Shown here: positions 1 to 10,300 of the stretch, piece after piece
Layout: each line of letters starts with the position of its first letter
Position numbering within the stretch: the stretch's first letter is position 1
Assembly: GCA_001584585.1 (NCBI GenBank)
Contig: LSYV01000033.1
Location: 382,529-397,683, forward strand
Direction: 5' to 3'
Length of the DNA: 15,155 nt
DNA from: Gonium pectorale
Lineage: Eukaryota > Chlorophyta > Chlorophyceae > Chlamydomonadales > Volvocaceae
Notes under the pieces: model-generated
Told to the model about the DNA's origin: nothing
Database searches by the model: none
Seen by the model: only the letters and a program-made list of their open reading frames with translations
Program-made: the position numbers and the translations under genes

Positions 1-12
1 GTGGGCTGGTCG

Positions 13-283
13 TCAGGGGCAGGCTTGATAGGAGCCCGAGGCTGGTGATGTTGACGTGGGAAACCACTGCTCCATGGCACAGTCGTACTGGAACCAGAAC
101 TTCTTGCCCGTTGCCCCTGTGGCATGTGAGAATGGTACTGCTGTGTTCAGGCACGCCAGGGGTATTTCGCACCCGTCTTTGAAGCGGTTGAGCAGGCTCT
201 CCAACTGCTCGCGGCACTGCACCACTGGTATGACCTCATCACGCGCAGGGTGCGGTTGTACACGTTCGCGGAGCCAACGGTAA
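13..283 (-). CDS. Possible coding segment of unknown protein (fragment)
   Basis: The minus-strand frame ending at TGA (15-13) encodes a balanced, non-repetitive peptide with residues such as CREQLESLLNRFKDG and KKFWFQYDCAMEQWF, unlike the low-complexity shadows elsewhere. A different frame just upstream (ANVYNRTLRV, about 240-275) also looks coding, so the segment may contain a splice or a frameshift. There is no recognisable family and no clear start. It could be the last exon of a gene or a decayed element. Confidence 0.25.
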
Positions 284-493
284 GGCCTCCGGCACGGTAA
301 CGGTAACTTGCAACTTGCAACTTGCTGCGTATTACACCAGGAAACTGGAATTCTAGGAAATGATACACTCGAACACCATATGTGGCTTTTTCTACAGTCG
401 CCATAAGCTGGCTTGGTCAACGCGCTAGCGCATGGAAACTTGAATAGTGGCAAGTGCGATGCATGCTTGCCTTTCAACTCTATGTAATAAAGC

Positions 494-500
494 TATATAA
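494..500 (+). promoter_or_regulatory. TATA-like box (TATATAA)
   Basis: TATATAA stands out in a GC-rich setting about 390 bp upstream of the ATG at 892. It could serve the plus-strand frame with a long leader, or be chance in a local AT-rich patch. The reverse strand also reads TATA-like. Confidence 0.2.
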
Positions 501-761
501 ACAAAAGAAAGCGCCTCGGAAGAGGGCCCCTGGCGGGAGGGGTTCATCCCCCTTTCGCGGACTATAACGGTCTTGGTTCCCTTGCTGGGGCGTGGCCCCG
601 ATGTGCCCTTGCGGTCGCTGAAAGCTCCAAGATTTCAACTTTCAAGAAGGCCTAAAACAAACTGCTTCTGAGCGCATGCGGCGGGGCCAGCGGTGGAGAC
701 TACAATTGTATGTCAACTAACTCGCACCCTTGGCTCACGGCTGAGTACTCACAATGCAGAC

Positions 762-781
762 CGGCCGGCTGAGGCCGGCCG
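762..781. repeat. Perfect 8-bp inverted repeat with 4-nt loop
   Basis: CGGCCGGC at 762-769 and GCCGGCCG at 774-781 flank TGAG. In RNA this would be a very stable hairpin, about 110 bp upstream of the ATG at 892. Confidence 0.7.
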
Positions 782-891
782 CGTCGCGCGGGGGAGAAAG
801 TACCCCATGAACGGCTCCCGCGAAGCCGGGGGGGGTCGATTCATCTCATTCTTTGTCCGGCCAACTTTATGATATTGCTCATAGTAGCATA

Positions 892-1623
892 ATGGACAAC
901 CTGCGCCAACGTGTGGCCGAGGCCCACGCCAAAACACAAAACTTGCTACTAGATAACTCCGGGTTCATGCCTCGACAGCTGCAGGAAAAAATGCGCTCTG
1001 CGCTACAGTGAGTGGAGGCTGTGCTTTGGACGGAGACTCCCAGCGACGCGATGTGGGCCATAGTCAGCCTGCAGGAGGCTGTGCAGTGCCTGTGGGAGGC
1101 GGGGATCCATATGGCGAATAGGTTAGCGGTAGTGGAGGCGGAGCTGTCGCAACTGCGGCGCGACGCGGACGACAGCATGCTGCGGTCGATGGCGCGGCAG
1201 ACCGAGAACAAGCTCTACCGGCACTGCCGAGCCATGCCCCCTGGCCGCGGGCCCTTCACCCCCGTCGAGGTGGCCCAGGCGAGGATCGAGCGGCTGGAGG
1301 CAGAGCAACCCCTGCAGAAGAAGGGCGTTTACAAGAGCATCAACAAGAAGTTCCCCAACCTGGGGCCGTCCATACACGAGCTGCGCGATCAAGGCGACGA
1401 GATGGCCCACTCGTGGACGGTCAAGGACCCGGAGACGGGCCAAGAGCGCCCGGTGACACGCGAGGATCTGCAGGCCTGCATCAACCGCCGCTGCGCCAAC
1501 TCCATTTTTAAGGGGGACTACGAGAACGTGCTGGCCTGCCTGGACTTCCTGGCCACCGCCCTGGGCGAGCCGCTCTTTGTGCCGACGTCATCGGGCACGC
1601 CGAAGCACGCGCCTGCGACCTAG
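892..1623 (+). CDS. Hypothetical coiled-coil protein, reading frame interrupted by one TGA
   Basis: From ATG at 892 the frame runs to TGA at 1009-1011, then stays open in the same frame to TAG at 1621-1623. The second part (from about 1068) has the GC-rich third positions typical of this genome and encodes a charged, heptad-like helix (LAVVEAELSQLRRDADD), then a helical region with HELRDQGDEMAHS and DYENVLACLDFLATALG. I do not recognise the family. The TGA overlaps a consensus-like donor (GTGAGT at 1008). Removing 1008-1067, up to a CAG, would take out 60 nt and join the two parts in frame. The first 39 codons have less biased codon use than the rest. Alternatives are a broken gene or a transposon-derived reading frame. 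Confidence 0.45.
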
Positions 1624-1781
1624 TCCTGCAGCCTCAACCAGGTGTGTTTGTGGGTGCCGCAGGAGTTCGCAAAGCCGACGTCCGGCCCCTCCCGCGCCAG
1701 CTGGCGGTGCCTGGGGTGTCCAGTGTGGGGAGCATGACCGGGTGATGATGCCGTTCCCAATCATACTCCCGATGCTGCATT

Positions 1782-1811
1782 TTCTACCGGCCACATCTTC
1801 TACCGGCCACA
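1782..1811. repeat. Two direct copies of a 14-bp word
   Basis: TTCTACCGGCCACA occurs at 1782-1795 and again at 1798-1811, separated by two bases. It is a simple two-copy tandem duplication with a 16-bp period. Confidence 0.8.
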
Positions 1812-2543
1812 AACGCTTCGGCTTGACCATGCCATTCAAATCTGCTGGTTCCTTCAGTCCTGCCATTTTACATTGGTGGCTACGTAGTTGTCTGTCACCC
1901 GCCCCGCTACCTGTCAAGCGTCATGCATGTGCTCAGATGAGCGCTCACTTGCTTCGTTACCCACAGCTACACTTGAGTGTCCCAGCTGGTTGGGCTCATC
2001 TGCCAGGCATGCCCTTCGTGATGCCAACCCATACCACCCAAATTCCTAGCCACTCATTAAAAGAACTGCCACACAAACCGACACTGCGCCCATGACCCCC
2101 ACAGTTCCCTGCTGGTCGTGTGGCTTCTGGGCGAGTGCGCACGCTGGCTGACTGCTTAGCCCGGACCATTTGCGCAGCCCAGGAGCGGCGTGGTTTACAC
2201 GGGCGGACGCTGTCCTCGACCCTGCTGCCGCACCGAGCTGCGGCGCGGAGGTGACCTGAGACGGGAGAGAAGTGGGAACTGCAAAGCTACTGCGGTGGAC
2301 GTCTTTGGCTCGTTGGCTTTGGCGCTGGCAGCGGTGTTTCATCATTCTTAATTTCGACAAGTTTCTGGTGGGAGGAGTATGCAGCTGGGCGGGCGGGCAC
2401 TGCAGCCATGTGCGTTTGCTTCACTGCTTCGTACCAGGAGTGTCAGGCGGCGCACTGGCCGGCGGCTTGCGGCGTGATGGGCGGGAAGTTTGCTGCGTGT
2501 TTTGCGAAGTCCGGGTCACTTGCTTGGGGCAACGGGCGGCAGG

Positions 2544-2548
2544 TTACA
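2544..2548 (-). terminator. Candidate poly(A) signal TGTAA for the minus-strand gene
   Basis: TGTAA on the minus strand is the usual volvocine polyadenylation signal. It is the nearest exact match downstream of the stop at 3876, but the distance of about 1.3 kb is long and a variant signal nearer the stop is possible. Confidence 0.25.
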
Positions 2549-3310
2549 GGAACATGAATTTGATGATGCAACTCGTAAGTAGCTCGCGCTTATCACGATG
2601 ACTAGCTAGCGTGGCGACGATGACGCTTTCCTGGCTTGGTACTTGGGGGGACCGCAAAAGAATGGTTTGCCAAATAGCTGGTGGCCGACTAGGTCGAACA
2701 CAGCGCAATGAGGGCATGAGATGCCCATGAATGTTCTGGTCGTGCAGAAAACCCCAATGCGGCCAATGACCTGCTGTCAATTACCAGCCCGTTGGAGTTG
2801 TGCGTGAATGAAGCACGTACACATTTCATATTGTACGCTTAGAGACAGGGGAGAGCAGCAGCCATGTATACATGCCCATGCCGTTCGTTGCTACGATCCC
2901 TTCCGCCCCACGGCCAAGCACCCATCCGTCGCTACGTGTCCACGCGCGTAGTAGTCGGTTGGTACGGCACGTACGGCGTGCGTCATGATCACATCAGAAC
3001 AGTCACTCGCGCAAGCAAGCAACGCAATCGACCAACGGGCGGCCGCAGCTCCTGAAGCGCCACGGCCCTTTGCCAATGGGGACGGAGTTAGGGACTTTGG
3101 GTGCGTCCTTGTCACGACATACTGCGTGCACAGCGCGGTATCGCCGCCGCCGTCGCCCATCCCCATTCTTCCAACCGGCAAAGGTAATGCTCGAGATGGC
3201 AGGATCGGTATCCCGTAGCGCTAGGAGCTGCTGTTGGGACTCCTGGTGCGTAGCTGTACGACACGCTTACTGCCGCGTCGGGGTTGAGGTGCCCCTAGTC
3301 GGCTGTCGGC

Positions 3311-3333
3311 CACGGTGTGGTGCGACCACCGTG
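3311..3333. repeat. Hairpin with a small bulge
   Basis: CACGG-TG-TGGT, then GCG, then ACCA-CCGTG form a nine-pair stem with a 2-nt bulge and 3-nt loop. It lies in the probable 3' UTR of the minus-strand gene. Confidence 0.45.
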
Positions 3334-3875
3334 TGGTGTGACATCCTGACCGCCTGCTGGCCTGCCTACCTCGCCCACTTTCAGCTCGTCAACGTGCGCT
3401 GCAGACATGCTGTTCCTCACCGCAGAAGCCACAGGAGCTGCCGGCAGCACCGGAGAACGGACGACCGCGCTCCGCAGGGTGGGCGGGCTGCTGCCGCATA
3501 TTCTCAGCCTCTGCCCATACACGACATACGTACATGACACTTACGGTAGTTGGCTGCTACGCATCCGAGCGACCAAGCGTGACGACCTATGCGCTCTGCA
3601 TATCCCTGCCTGCCTCTATCTCCACCTTGACTGGGGGCTTCATCTCACGCGCGTTTGTGTTGCACGCCACCCTACGCTTGCCCTCCAAGCTAAACGACTG
3701 CACACAGTCCTGTGCATCGTACAGTAATCACGCCGTACCATATCCGTACACGTTGCCGCGTACATCAAGCCTCATCAAACGTGAACTCCGGTCCGCTCAA
3801 CTCTCCTCGCTCTCTCCCGGAACTCCCGCCTAACCATCTATCTCACGAAAGCAAGATGCGCTTCACTACCAGCTA

Positions 3876-4379
3876 TCAGCCATCCCGCGAAGCATCCTCC
3901 TCCTTGCGCTCCCCAAACACCCACCCCGGCCACGACAGCCCGCGCCCCCCTTCCGTCCCCGCGCCCGCGGCCCCCTCGCCGCCGGCTTCCTCCCCTCGCC
4001 GCCACAATGCACCCCAGCCCCGCCCCGCGCCCTGCCCCGGACCCTTGACCTCTTCCTCCTCCCCATCCTCCTCCTCATCCCGCCCAAATCCCCCATCCTC
4101 CTCCTCGTCCCCTTCTCCACCCTCCTTGCCGCCGCTCTTGCCACCACGGCTGCCGCCGGCCGCCGCCGCCGCCGCGCTGGCCGCCGCCAGCTCGAAGGTT
4201 GTGGTGCTGATGCCGCCGCCGTCGTCGCCGCCGGTGACGGAGGCGGCAAGCTGCTCCGCCAGCTCGGATGCCCTGCTGGCGGCAGCGTCCCGCAGCCACC
4301 CGCCCGCGGCCCGCACACCCTCCACGGCCGCCTCCTGCACCTGTTCCGCGCTGGGCAGCTGCGCCGCCAGCGCAGCGCC
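3876..4379 (-). CDS. Exon 24: C-terminal tail and stop
   Basis: The acceptor is CCCTCCAG. The exon encodes 167 residues and ends at TGA (3878-3876). It starts with an amphipathic Ala-rich helix (LPSAEQVQEAAVEGVRAAGG), goes through a Gly/Ala linker into an acidic run (DEEEDGGFGRDEEEDGEEEE) and ends in a Gly/Trp-rich tail. The acidic run is encoded by a CTC/TCC-rich stretch on the plus strand (about 4048-4130), so its length may vary between strains. Confidence 0.75.
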   Translation of the reverse strand, partial: GAALAAQLPSAEQVQEAAVEGVRAAGGWLRDAAASRASELAEQLAASVTGGDDGGGISTTTFELAAASAAAAAAGGSRGGKSGGKEGGEGDEEEDGGFGRDEEEDGEEEEVKGPGQGAGRGWGALWRRGEEAGGEGAAGAGTEGGRGLSWPGWVFGERKEEDASRDG

Positions 4380-7300
4380 CTGGAGGGAAAGGATGCATGG
4401 CAGGGAGGCAGGGGGCGGGCAACGGCGTGAAGGTGTCAGAAGGACGGAGGGTAATGCGTGCAATTTCTGCGTTCCTGCATTGGCAGCAAGCCGCCAAACC
4501 CAGTCCCAAACGCCAGGCACCCCCTAACGATAATTGACGCCCCAGCCCCGCCCAGGCGCGTACGCAGCTACGCACCGCCTCCGCAACGGCCAGCCCTGCC
4601 GCCTGCGCCCCCGCCAGCAGCAGCAGCACCCCGCCGGTGGTCACCAGGGAGGCCACCGCCGCCAGCGACACGCCGTCTGTTGCCAAGTCCGAATAGCTGG
4701 CCAGGAGCGCAGACTAGGGAGGGGGGAGGAGGGGCAGCGTTGGGAGGGGAAAGGGGGGAAGGGGGTGCGGAGCGCACACGCACACGCACGCACACTCGCT
4801 CACTCCCGCACCTGCAGGTCGATCTGCAGCTGCTCCGTGAGGTCCCGTCCCTCGTACCAGCGGCCAGCCACCACCGCAAACACCACAGCACCCGCCAGCA
4901 CACCCGCCCCCAAAGCGTCGGCCGCAGGGTCGCGCCGCCCGGCGGCAGCAGCCGCAGCGGACCCGCCGCCGCGGCGCTTGTCCGAGCGCGCAGGCGGCGC
5001 AGGCGGGGGCGCGGAGCGGCCCGGATGCGGCACGCCGCGGCGCCGGCACCAGCGCTTGATGGCGGCACGCTGGGGTGGGATGTGGAGTGTGCGGAGGTGG
5101 AATGGGAAGGGGAGGGGAGGGCAGGGCAGGGGGAGGCATGAGACGGGTAGGGAAACGTCACGGTTATAGGGAGGGGCCTTATAAAAGCGCATATATGGCG
5201 AGCCAAGGGTGCTCTGGGTAAGGGGCAACAACCCTCCGCATATCAAGCATCAGGCTCCGGTAGGTCATGCACGGGCTGGGGTGGAGTGGGGTGGGGTGCG
5301 GCGGAGTGGGGTGGGGTGGGGATGGTGTGGGGTGAGAAGGGACGGGGTGAGTGCTCATCCCGCGCTGCACTAAGTAGGCTCAAAGCGCAACCCCGCCCCT
5401 ACGTTGGGAACATTTCGCCATTCATCCTTGATGATTCGAGACGACTCGGGATGGCATGCGCCTCAGGCTAGGGAGAACACTTTTTAGTTCTTCTGATCCC
5501 CCGCCCCTGAATACGCTGCCACGTCCCTCCCTTCCCCCGCCCCCCAATCGCCCTCCCCAACTGGCCCCCAGCCCAGCTGCCTCCCGGCCCACCGGCGCCG
5601 CCTCCAGCTCCTCTGCCAGCCCACTGGCCTCGTCGCCCAGGTCCGCCGCAAAGCCCTCAAGCTCCGCCACCGCCTCCGCCACGCCGCTTTCCGCCGCCTC
5701 CAGCAGCGCCGCCAGGCCCGGCCGCCGCACCAGCGCCGCCAGAGCGCCGCCGCCCGCCGCAAGCGCCGCCCCCAGCGCCGGGCTGCCCGCCAGCAGTGAC
5801 GACAGCGGCGGACGCGACGCGATCAACGACGCCGCCGCCAGGGCGGTGTCGGGCCCCAGGGCGCCGCCGTCGGCGGCGGAGCAGAGCGCCCGCGCGAGGG
5901 CTGGTGACGCCGCCAGCGCGCCCGCCAGTCCGCGGCTGGCGACCGCCAGTCGGCCGATGGGCTCCCCCGTCAGGACGGCCTCCAGCAGCTCGGGGCTGGA
6001 CGTCAAAGCCGCCGCCAGGCCGCCGAAGGGGCTGCCCGAGTATACGGGGGCCGGCGGCGGAGGCAGTGGGACGGCGGCGGCGCCGGCGTCGGCGTCGGCA
6101 GCCGGGGCTTTGGCGAGGGGGGGCTCGGATGTGTTGGGGGCTGTGGTCGCCATAATGGTGGCGGCGGAGGCCGAGGAGCCCTCCTCATCGATGCTGGACA
6201 TGGCTATAGGTGGGTCCCCGTCGCGGTCGCCGTCACCGCTGCCGTTGCCCGGGGCCCTGCACAGCACGGCACGGCACGGCACGCACGACACGCGCCATCG
6301 GGTACGGCATGGCATAGCAGCCGAGGGCGGCAGAAGAGGGGGGTGCTGCAATGCTGCAAGGACCGGCTGCGCTGCGCTGCGGCGGTGGGGAGACCGGGGG
6401 CGGGGGGTGGGATGCTGCCGCGGCCTCCTTGCCCCGATCTCAGTTACGACCTGCGGGTTGTGCCGACCCCCGCCCACTCCAACTGTCTCCACCTCCGGGA
6501 CGGTTCCAGCCCATCCACAGCACCCACAGGACAGCCGATTGGCTCCCCGGCCAGGCCCTACGTGCGCCTCCCGCGCTGCCCTCCACCATGCAACGGCCCC
6601 CGACCCGCTGCGCCTCCTGTTCGCTCCCCCCTCCCACACACATGCCCCCCTCCTCGCCCACCGTCCGTCGTCCGCCAGCGCCACCGCCAGCTGCTCGTCC
6701 CGCGAAAGTGCCCGCGCCAGGTCGTGATTCGTCGCCAGGAGGGAGGCGAAGCGGGGGCTGGCCGCGAGCAGCTCGGGCAGCTGGGGGCTGTGGCGGACGA
6801 CGGCCGAGACCAGCGCCTGCGAGGAGAAGGGGCAGGGGGCGGGAGGGGGAGCCGTGAGAAGACGGTAGATGCGTGTGCGTGTGGCTGGGAGGGGGTAGCA
6901 ATGGGCACAGAAAGGGGGGCAGCGAGGATAGCCCCCCCTCTATAACGTACGGCCCGCCAAGCCAGCTGACAAGCACAACGCAACGTTTGGGGGCGGGGTT
7001 GGGGCAACGGCCGACCAACCAACGACCGCCTTACCGTGTCAACCGCCAACGCGTCGCCGAGCTTGGGGCTGCTGCCGAGTGCCGCGATGAGCGCCTGAGG
7101 GGGCGGTTGGAGGTGGTTGGGTAGCGGTTGGGCGGGCGGCGTGAGTGCGTGGGGATGGGCCGGGGCTACGGCCGGGGGAGCGGTGGGTGGGTGCAGGCTT
7201 GTGACACGTGTGTATGGAGTGTGTCATGTGTGTGGACAGGAAAATGCTTACGACGAGCGTAAGCGCGAAAGTGATGGCGTCGTTGTAGGACCCAGCTCCA

Positions 7301-10300
7301 GAGGCAGTCGAAGGGGTGATGTCCCTGCATGTTAGTTCGGCGGCGACCACCACCGTAGCCCCCGATTCGGCCCAGAATTCTCTCTGGGGTGACCCTATGC
7401 AATCGTCGTGTGTGTGTGGGGGGGGGAGGTCGAGGCGCTAACACTGAGGACCAGGGCCTGCAGTCCTAGGTGGGCTCCTAGGAGGACTCCCTTCGCAGGT
7501 GGAAGGGGGTTTGGAGTTGCGCCAATGTGTGCGTGTGGGGTGGGGGTGGGGACCGGCGCGGACCGGGCGGCGGGCTGCAATTTGGTGGGTACGCAACCAG
7601 GCAGACGGTGAGGAGCACAGGTCTGAGCAAGCTGGCCCGGGGCAAGGGACGGCCTCGGCTTTGGCGCGGACGCCGTGCCGATGCCCCCGTCCCTCGCCCA
7701 CCCGGCCAGCCCGTACTGGGTGTGCCGCAGCCGGCCCCTGCAACGAGCCCGTCGCACCTCTATTCCCCTTTGGATGTGGCCTGCGTTCGCCCATCCCCGA
7801 ACACACGAGTACAAATACACGCCGTCGCCCCCGCCTCCGCCCCGCACACCGTGTTGCTGGACACCGCCTCCGCCAGCTGCCGGTTCATAAACATGGCGGC
7901 GGCCAGGGACTGCAGAGCGGGCGGGCAGGGGAGGGGGAGGGCAGGGGGGGTAGCCAGAATGAGAACCGGGTCGCAACACACGTGATGCTCGATCGGGAGG
8001 AGGGGGCGAGCCGGGAGCGAGCAGCAGTCGACGGTGCGTGTGTTGAGATGGGGGTGGGGGTTATCGGGTGGGAGTACGCTCTCAATAGACAAGCTGGGGA
8101 TGGGGATGGGTGGGGTTGGGGATTGGGGGTTGGGGTGAGATGCGGGCGAGCAGGAGAGGGCATGGGCATGGGGGTGCGGGTGGTCGCCAAGGTGGTGGTG
8201 GCGGCTAGGTCGGAGGGGGGCGTGGGCTGCAGGTGCGTCGGCTGGTCACGGCGGCACTCAGCCTCTCGCCCACGTTGCCCACGGACAATGGGTCGCGCCG
8301 CGGCCAACCCTCGGCCCTCGCCTCCTACCCATGCCCTTTGCCGGTAAACCCTGACCCTCCCCACCTCCCTCGCTTCCTGCCCTCCCCTCGCCCCGCCCAC
8401 CGGGTTGTCGGCCAGCACCCGACCCAGCTCCTTGTTGCCGCTGGTCAGCTCAGCCACGAACGAGTACCTGGGTGGGCGGCGGGGGCGTACGTGCGAGGAG
8501 TGCGGGGATGGGGATTGGCAGCGGACAGGGGCAGCGGCCATGGTTACATGGCACGAGCCGCCGAGCCCTGCTGGTTATCGTGCAGGCTGCCATGTAGCGA
8601 ATCGCCTCCCACTTTTAAGCTGCGCGAGCCAACAACGTCGAGTCTCCCCCTCAAACCCTCACCCCCACATCCCCACGCCCCGGGTCGTGCGCGCACCTGG
8701 ACAGGGCTGTCAGGACCAGCAGACCTGGCGAGGTCGGGGTTGAGGGGGGGGGGCAGGCAGGGGCGGAGGGGGGCGTCAAAGGGCAGAGAAAGGGCCGGAA
8801 AAGGGCCCGGGGCGCCCGCAGAAGCCCCCTAGGCCAGTGCCTCTGTGCCTCTCCCCAACCCGCCACCGCAAGGCCACCTGCGCGCAGCCGCCCACCACAC
8901 GCGTCCGCGGCTTCGTTTCTACTCCTCCCGCGCAACGCCACCCCCCGCCCACCCCATCACTCGCGGCCTCACAGCGTGCCCACAACTGCGCCCATTTCTC
9001 CGCACCAAGAACATCGATCCTCGATGCTATTCGGCGTCACGCGACGACACCCGTTTCCCACCTTCGTTACACCCCTGCCCCCCCCACCACACACACACGC
9101 ACGCACGCATCCACTCAGGCACGCACCCGTGGCCAGCACGTTGGCGGCCTCGGGGTTGGCGGCGACGACTCCCGCCACCGCCGCGTTGGACGCCACCAGA
9201 CCCGCCAGGTCGGGGTTGGAGGCGAGCGCCTTTACGGGGTGGGGTGGGAGGGGGTGGGGTGGGTGGGGTGGGGGGAGCAAGCAAGCGGCCTCAGGACGAA
9301 ATGTGCGCGGTTGATGGTGCGATGCCCGGTAGAGGCACGGCAATGGTTGCCAGCGTTTTGCGGGGCGAGGAAGGGGTCACGGGGCGGCACGGGCGCGGCT
9401 GCGACTGCGGTTGCAGTTGCGCTATGAGCGTGGTGCATATGGGTACGGCGGGCGACGGCGAGGGCGATTATCAGGGTACGCATTTGCTCCTTTCCCGTCA
9501 GCTCGCCGCCTCCCTCACGTACGGCCCCCGATCCTTCGATCTGCGTTCCCTCCGGTCCTGCATTGCAGCCACCGATCTACCGCACCTGCGAGAAGCTGCC
9601 CTTTGCGGTGATGGCGGTGGCGAGCGCCGAGTTGGACACCAGCGCCGCGGACAGCTCCTGAACATACGACCGGTGGTGGGAGCGCGGGCGTCTGGGCCAT
9701 TGACAACCGCACCGAATGGGCGAGAACTGGCCTATTCCCGAACCCCGAGCCCCTCGCTTCATGTGCCCCCGAGGGTTGGGGGCGGCTGCGTTGCCTCCAG
9801 GGTCCTCCACGACACGTACCACTCCCCGCCCTCCGCCCCTCTCCAGCCCTGTATCGCAGCTTAGTTCGCTGCCGCCCCTCTCCCCTGCCTCCGAGTAGCC
9901 CTCCGCGCACCGGGTTCGCCGATACCACCAGCGCCAGGCTCCGGTTCCCTGGGAGGGGGGAGGGGGGAGGGGGTAACGAGGACTCGGGTTTGGCGCCCAG
10001 CAGCATTCCCGCAGCCACGCCAGCCTTTGGAGATTCCCGTAGCGGCAAGCAATGGCGGCCTCTCTCACCGTCCTTCGCACGACTCCACGCCGCTGCGACA
10101 CCCGGCCCGCCAGGCCCCCGCCCTCCAGCCAGCCAACAAGGCTTCATGGTCCAAGTGAGGCCGAGCGCGTGTGAGAAACCCCGGGCCTCAACATATGCGT
10201 GGAACCGCCTCCCGCACTCCATAAGGCCCCCCCTCATCACCCCCATACATACACACACCATGCACACCATGCTCACTTTCGCGCTTACGCTCGTCGTATG

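Larger units (their letters stand above)
284..891. other. Non-coding stretch between the left-edge fragment and the plus-strand frame
   Basis: No convincing gene. It is the most AT-rich part of the window around 480-510, where TGTAA (483-487, the volvocine poly(A) signal on the plus strand) and TATATAA (494-500) lie close together. A perfect palindrome sits at 762-781. Nothing else could be supported. Confidence 0.5.
1624..3875. other. No supported gene; probable 3' UTR of the large gene and intergenic DNA
   Basis: Open frames here lack repeat, codon bias or recognisable peptides. The part next to 3876 should be the 3' UTR of the minus-strand gene. The first minus-strand TGTAA (plus-strand TTACA) below the stop is at 2544-2548, which would give a UTR of about 1.3 kb. 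Small direct and inverted repeats at 1782-1811 and 3311-3333 are listed separately. Confidence 0.5.

Noticed and set aside
2272..3833. Several 60-150 codon frames on both strands
   Set aside because: They overlap each other, lack codon bias and show no recognisable peptide or splice pattern.
3712..4527. Long plus-strand frame rich in Pro and Ser opposite the last exon
   Set aside because: It is the antisense shadow of the acidic/Gly-rich C-terminal exon; its Pro/Ser content follows from GAG/GGC codons on the other strand.
5422..6684. Reading the whole 420-codon minus frame as one exon
   Set aside because: Outside 5593-6256 the frame loses the repeat or linker character, and good splice sites sit exactly where the phase fits the neighbours.
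5456..6727. 423-codon plus-strand open frame
   Set aside because: It lies opposite exon 21, which carries the decapeptides in register with the other exons. High GC leaves few stops on either strand.
7443..7457. A live 13-15 nt exon at this site joined to 7252-7295
   Set aside because: It needs a weak donor (GTGTTA) and leaves a nine-residue unit, while a direct join of exons 18 and 19 is perfect in frame and register.
8837..9864. Long plus-strand frames across 8837-9864
   Set aside because: They span minus-strand exons 14 and 15 and their introns, and encode low-complexity peptides with no domain.
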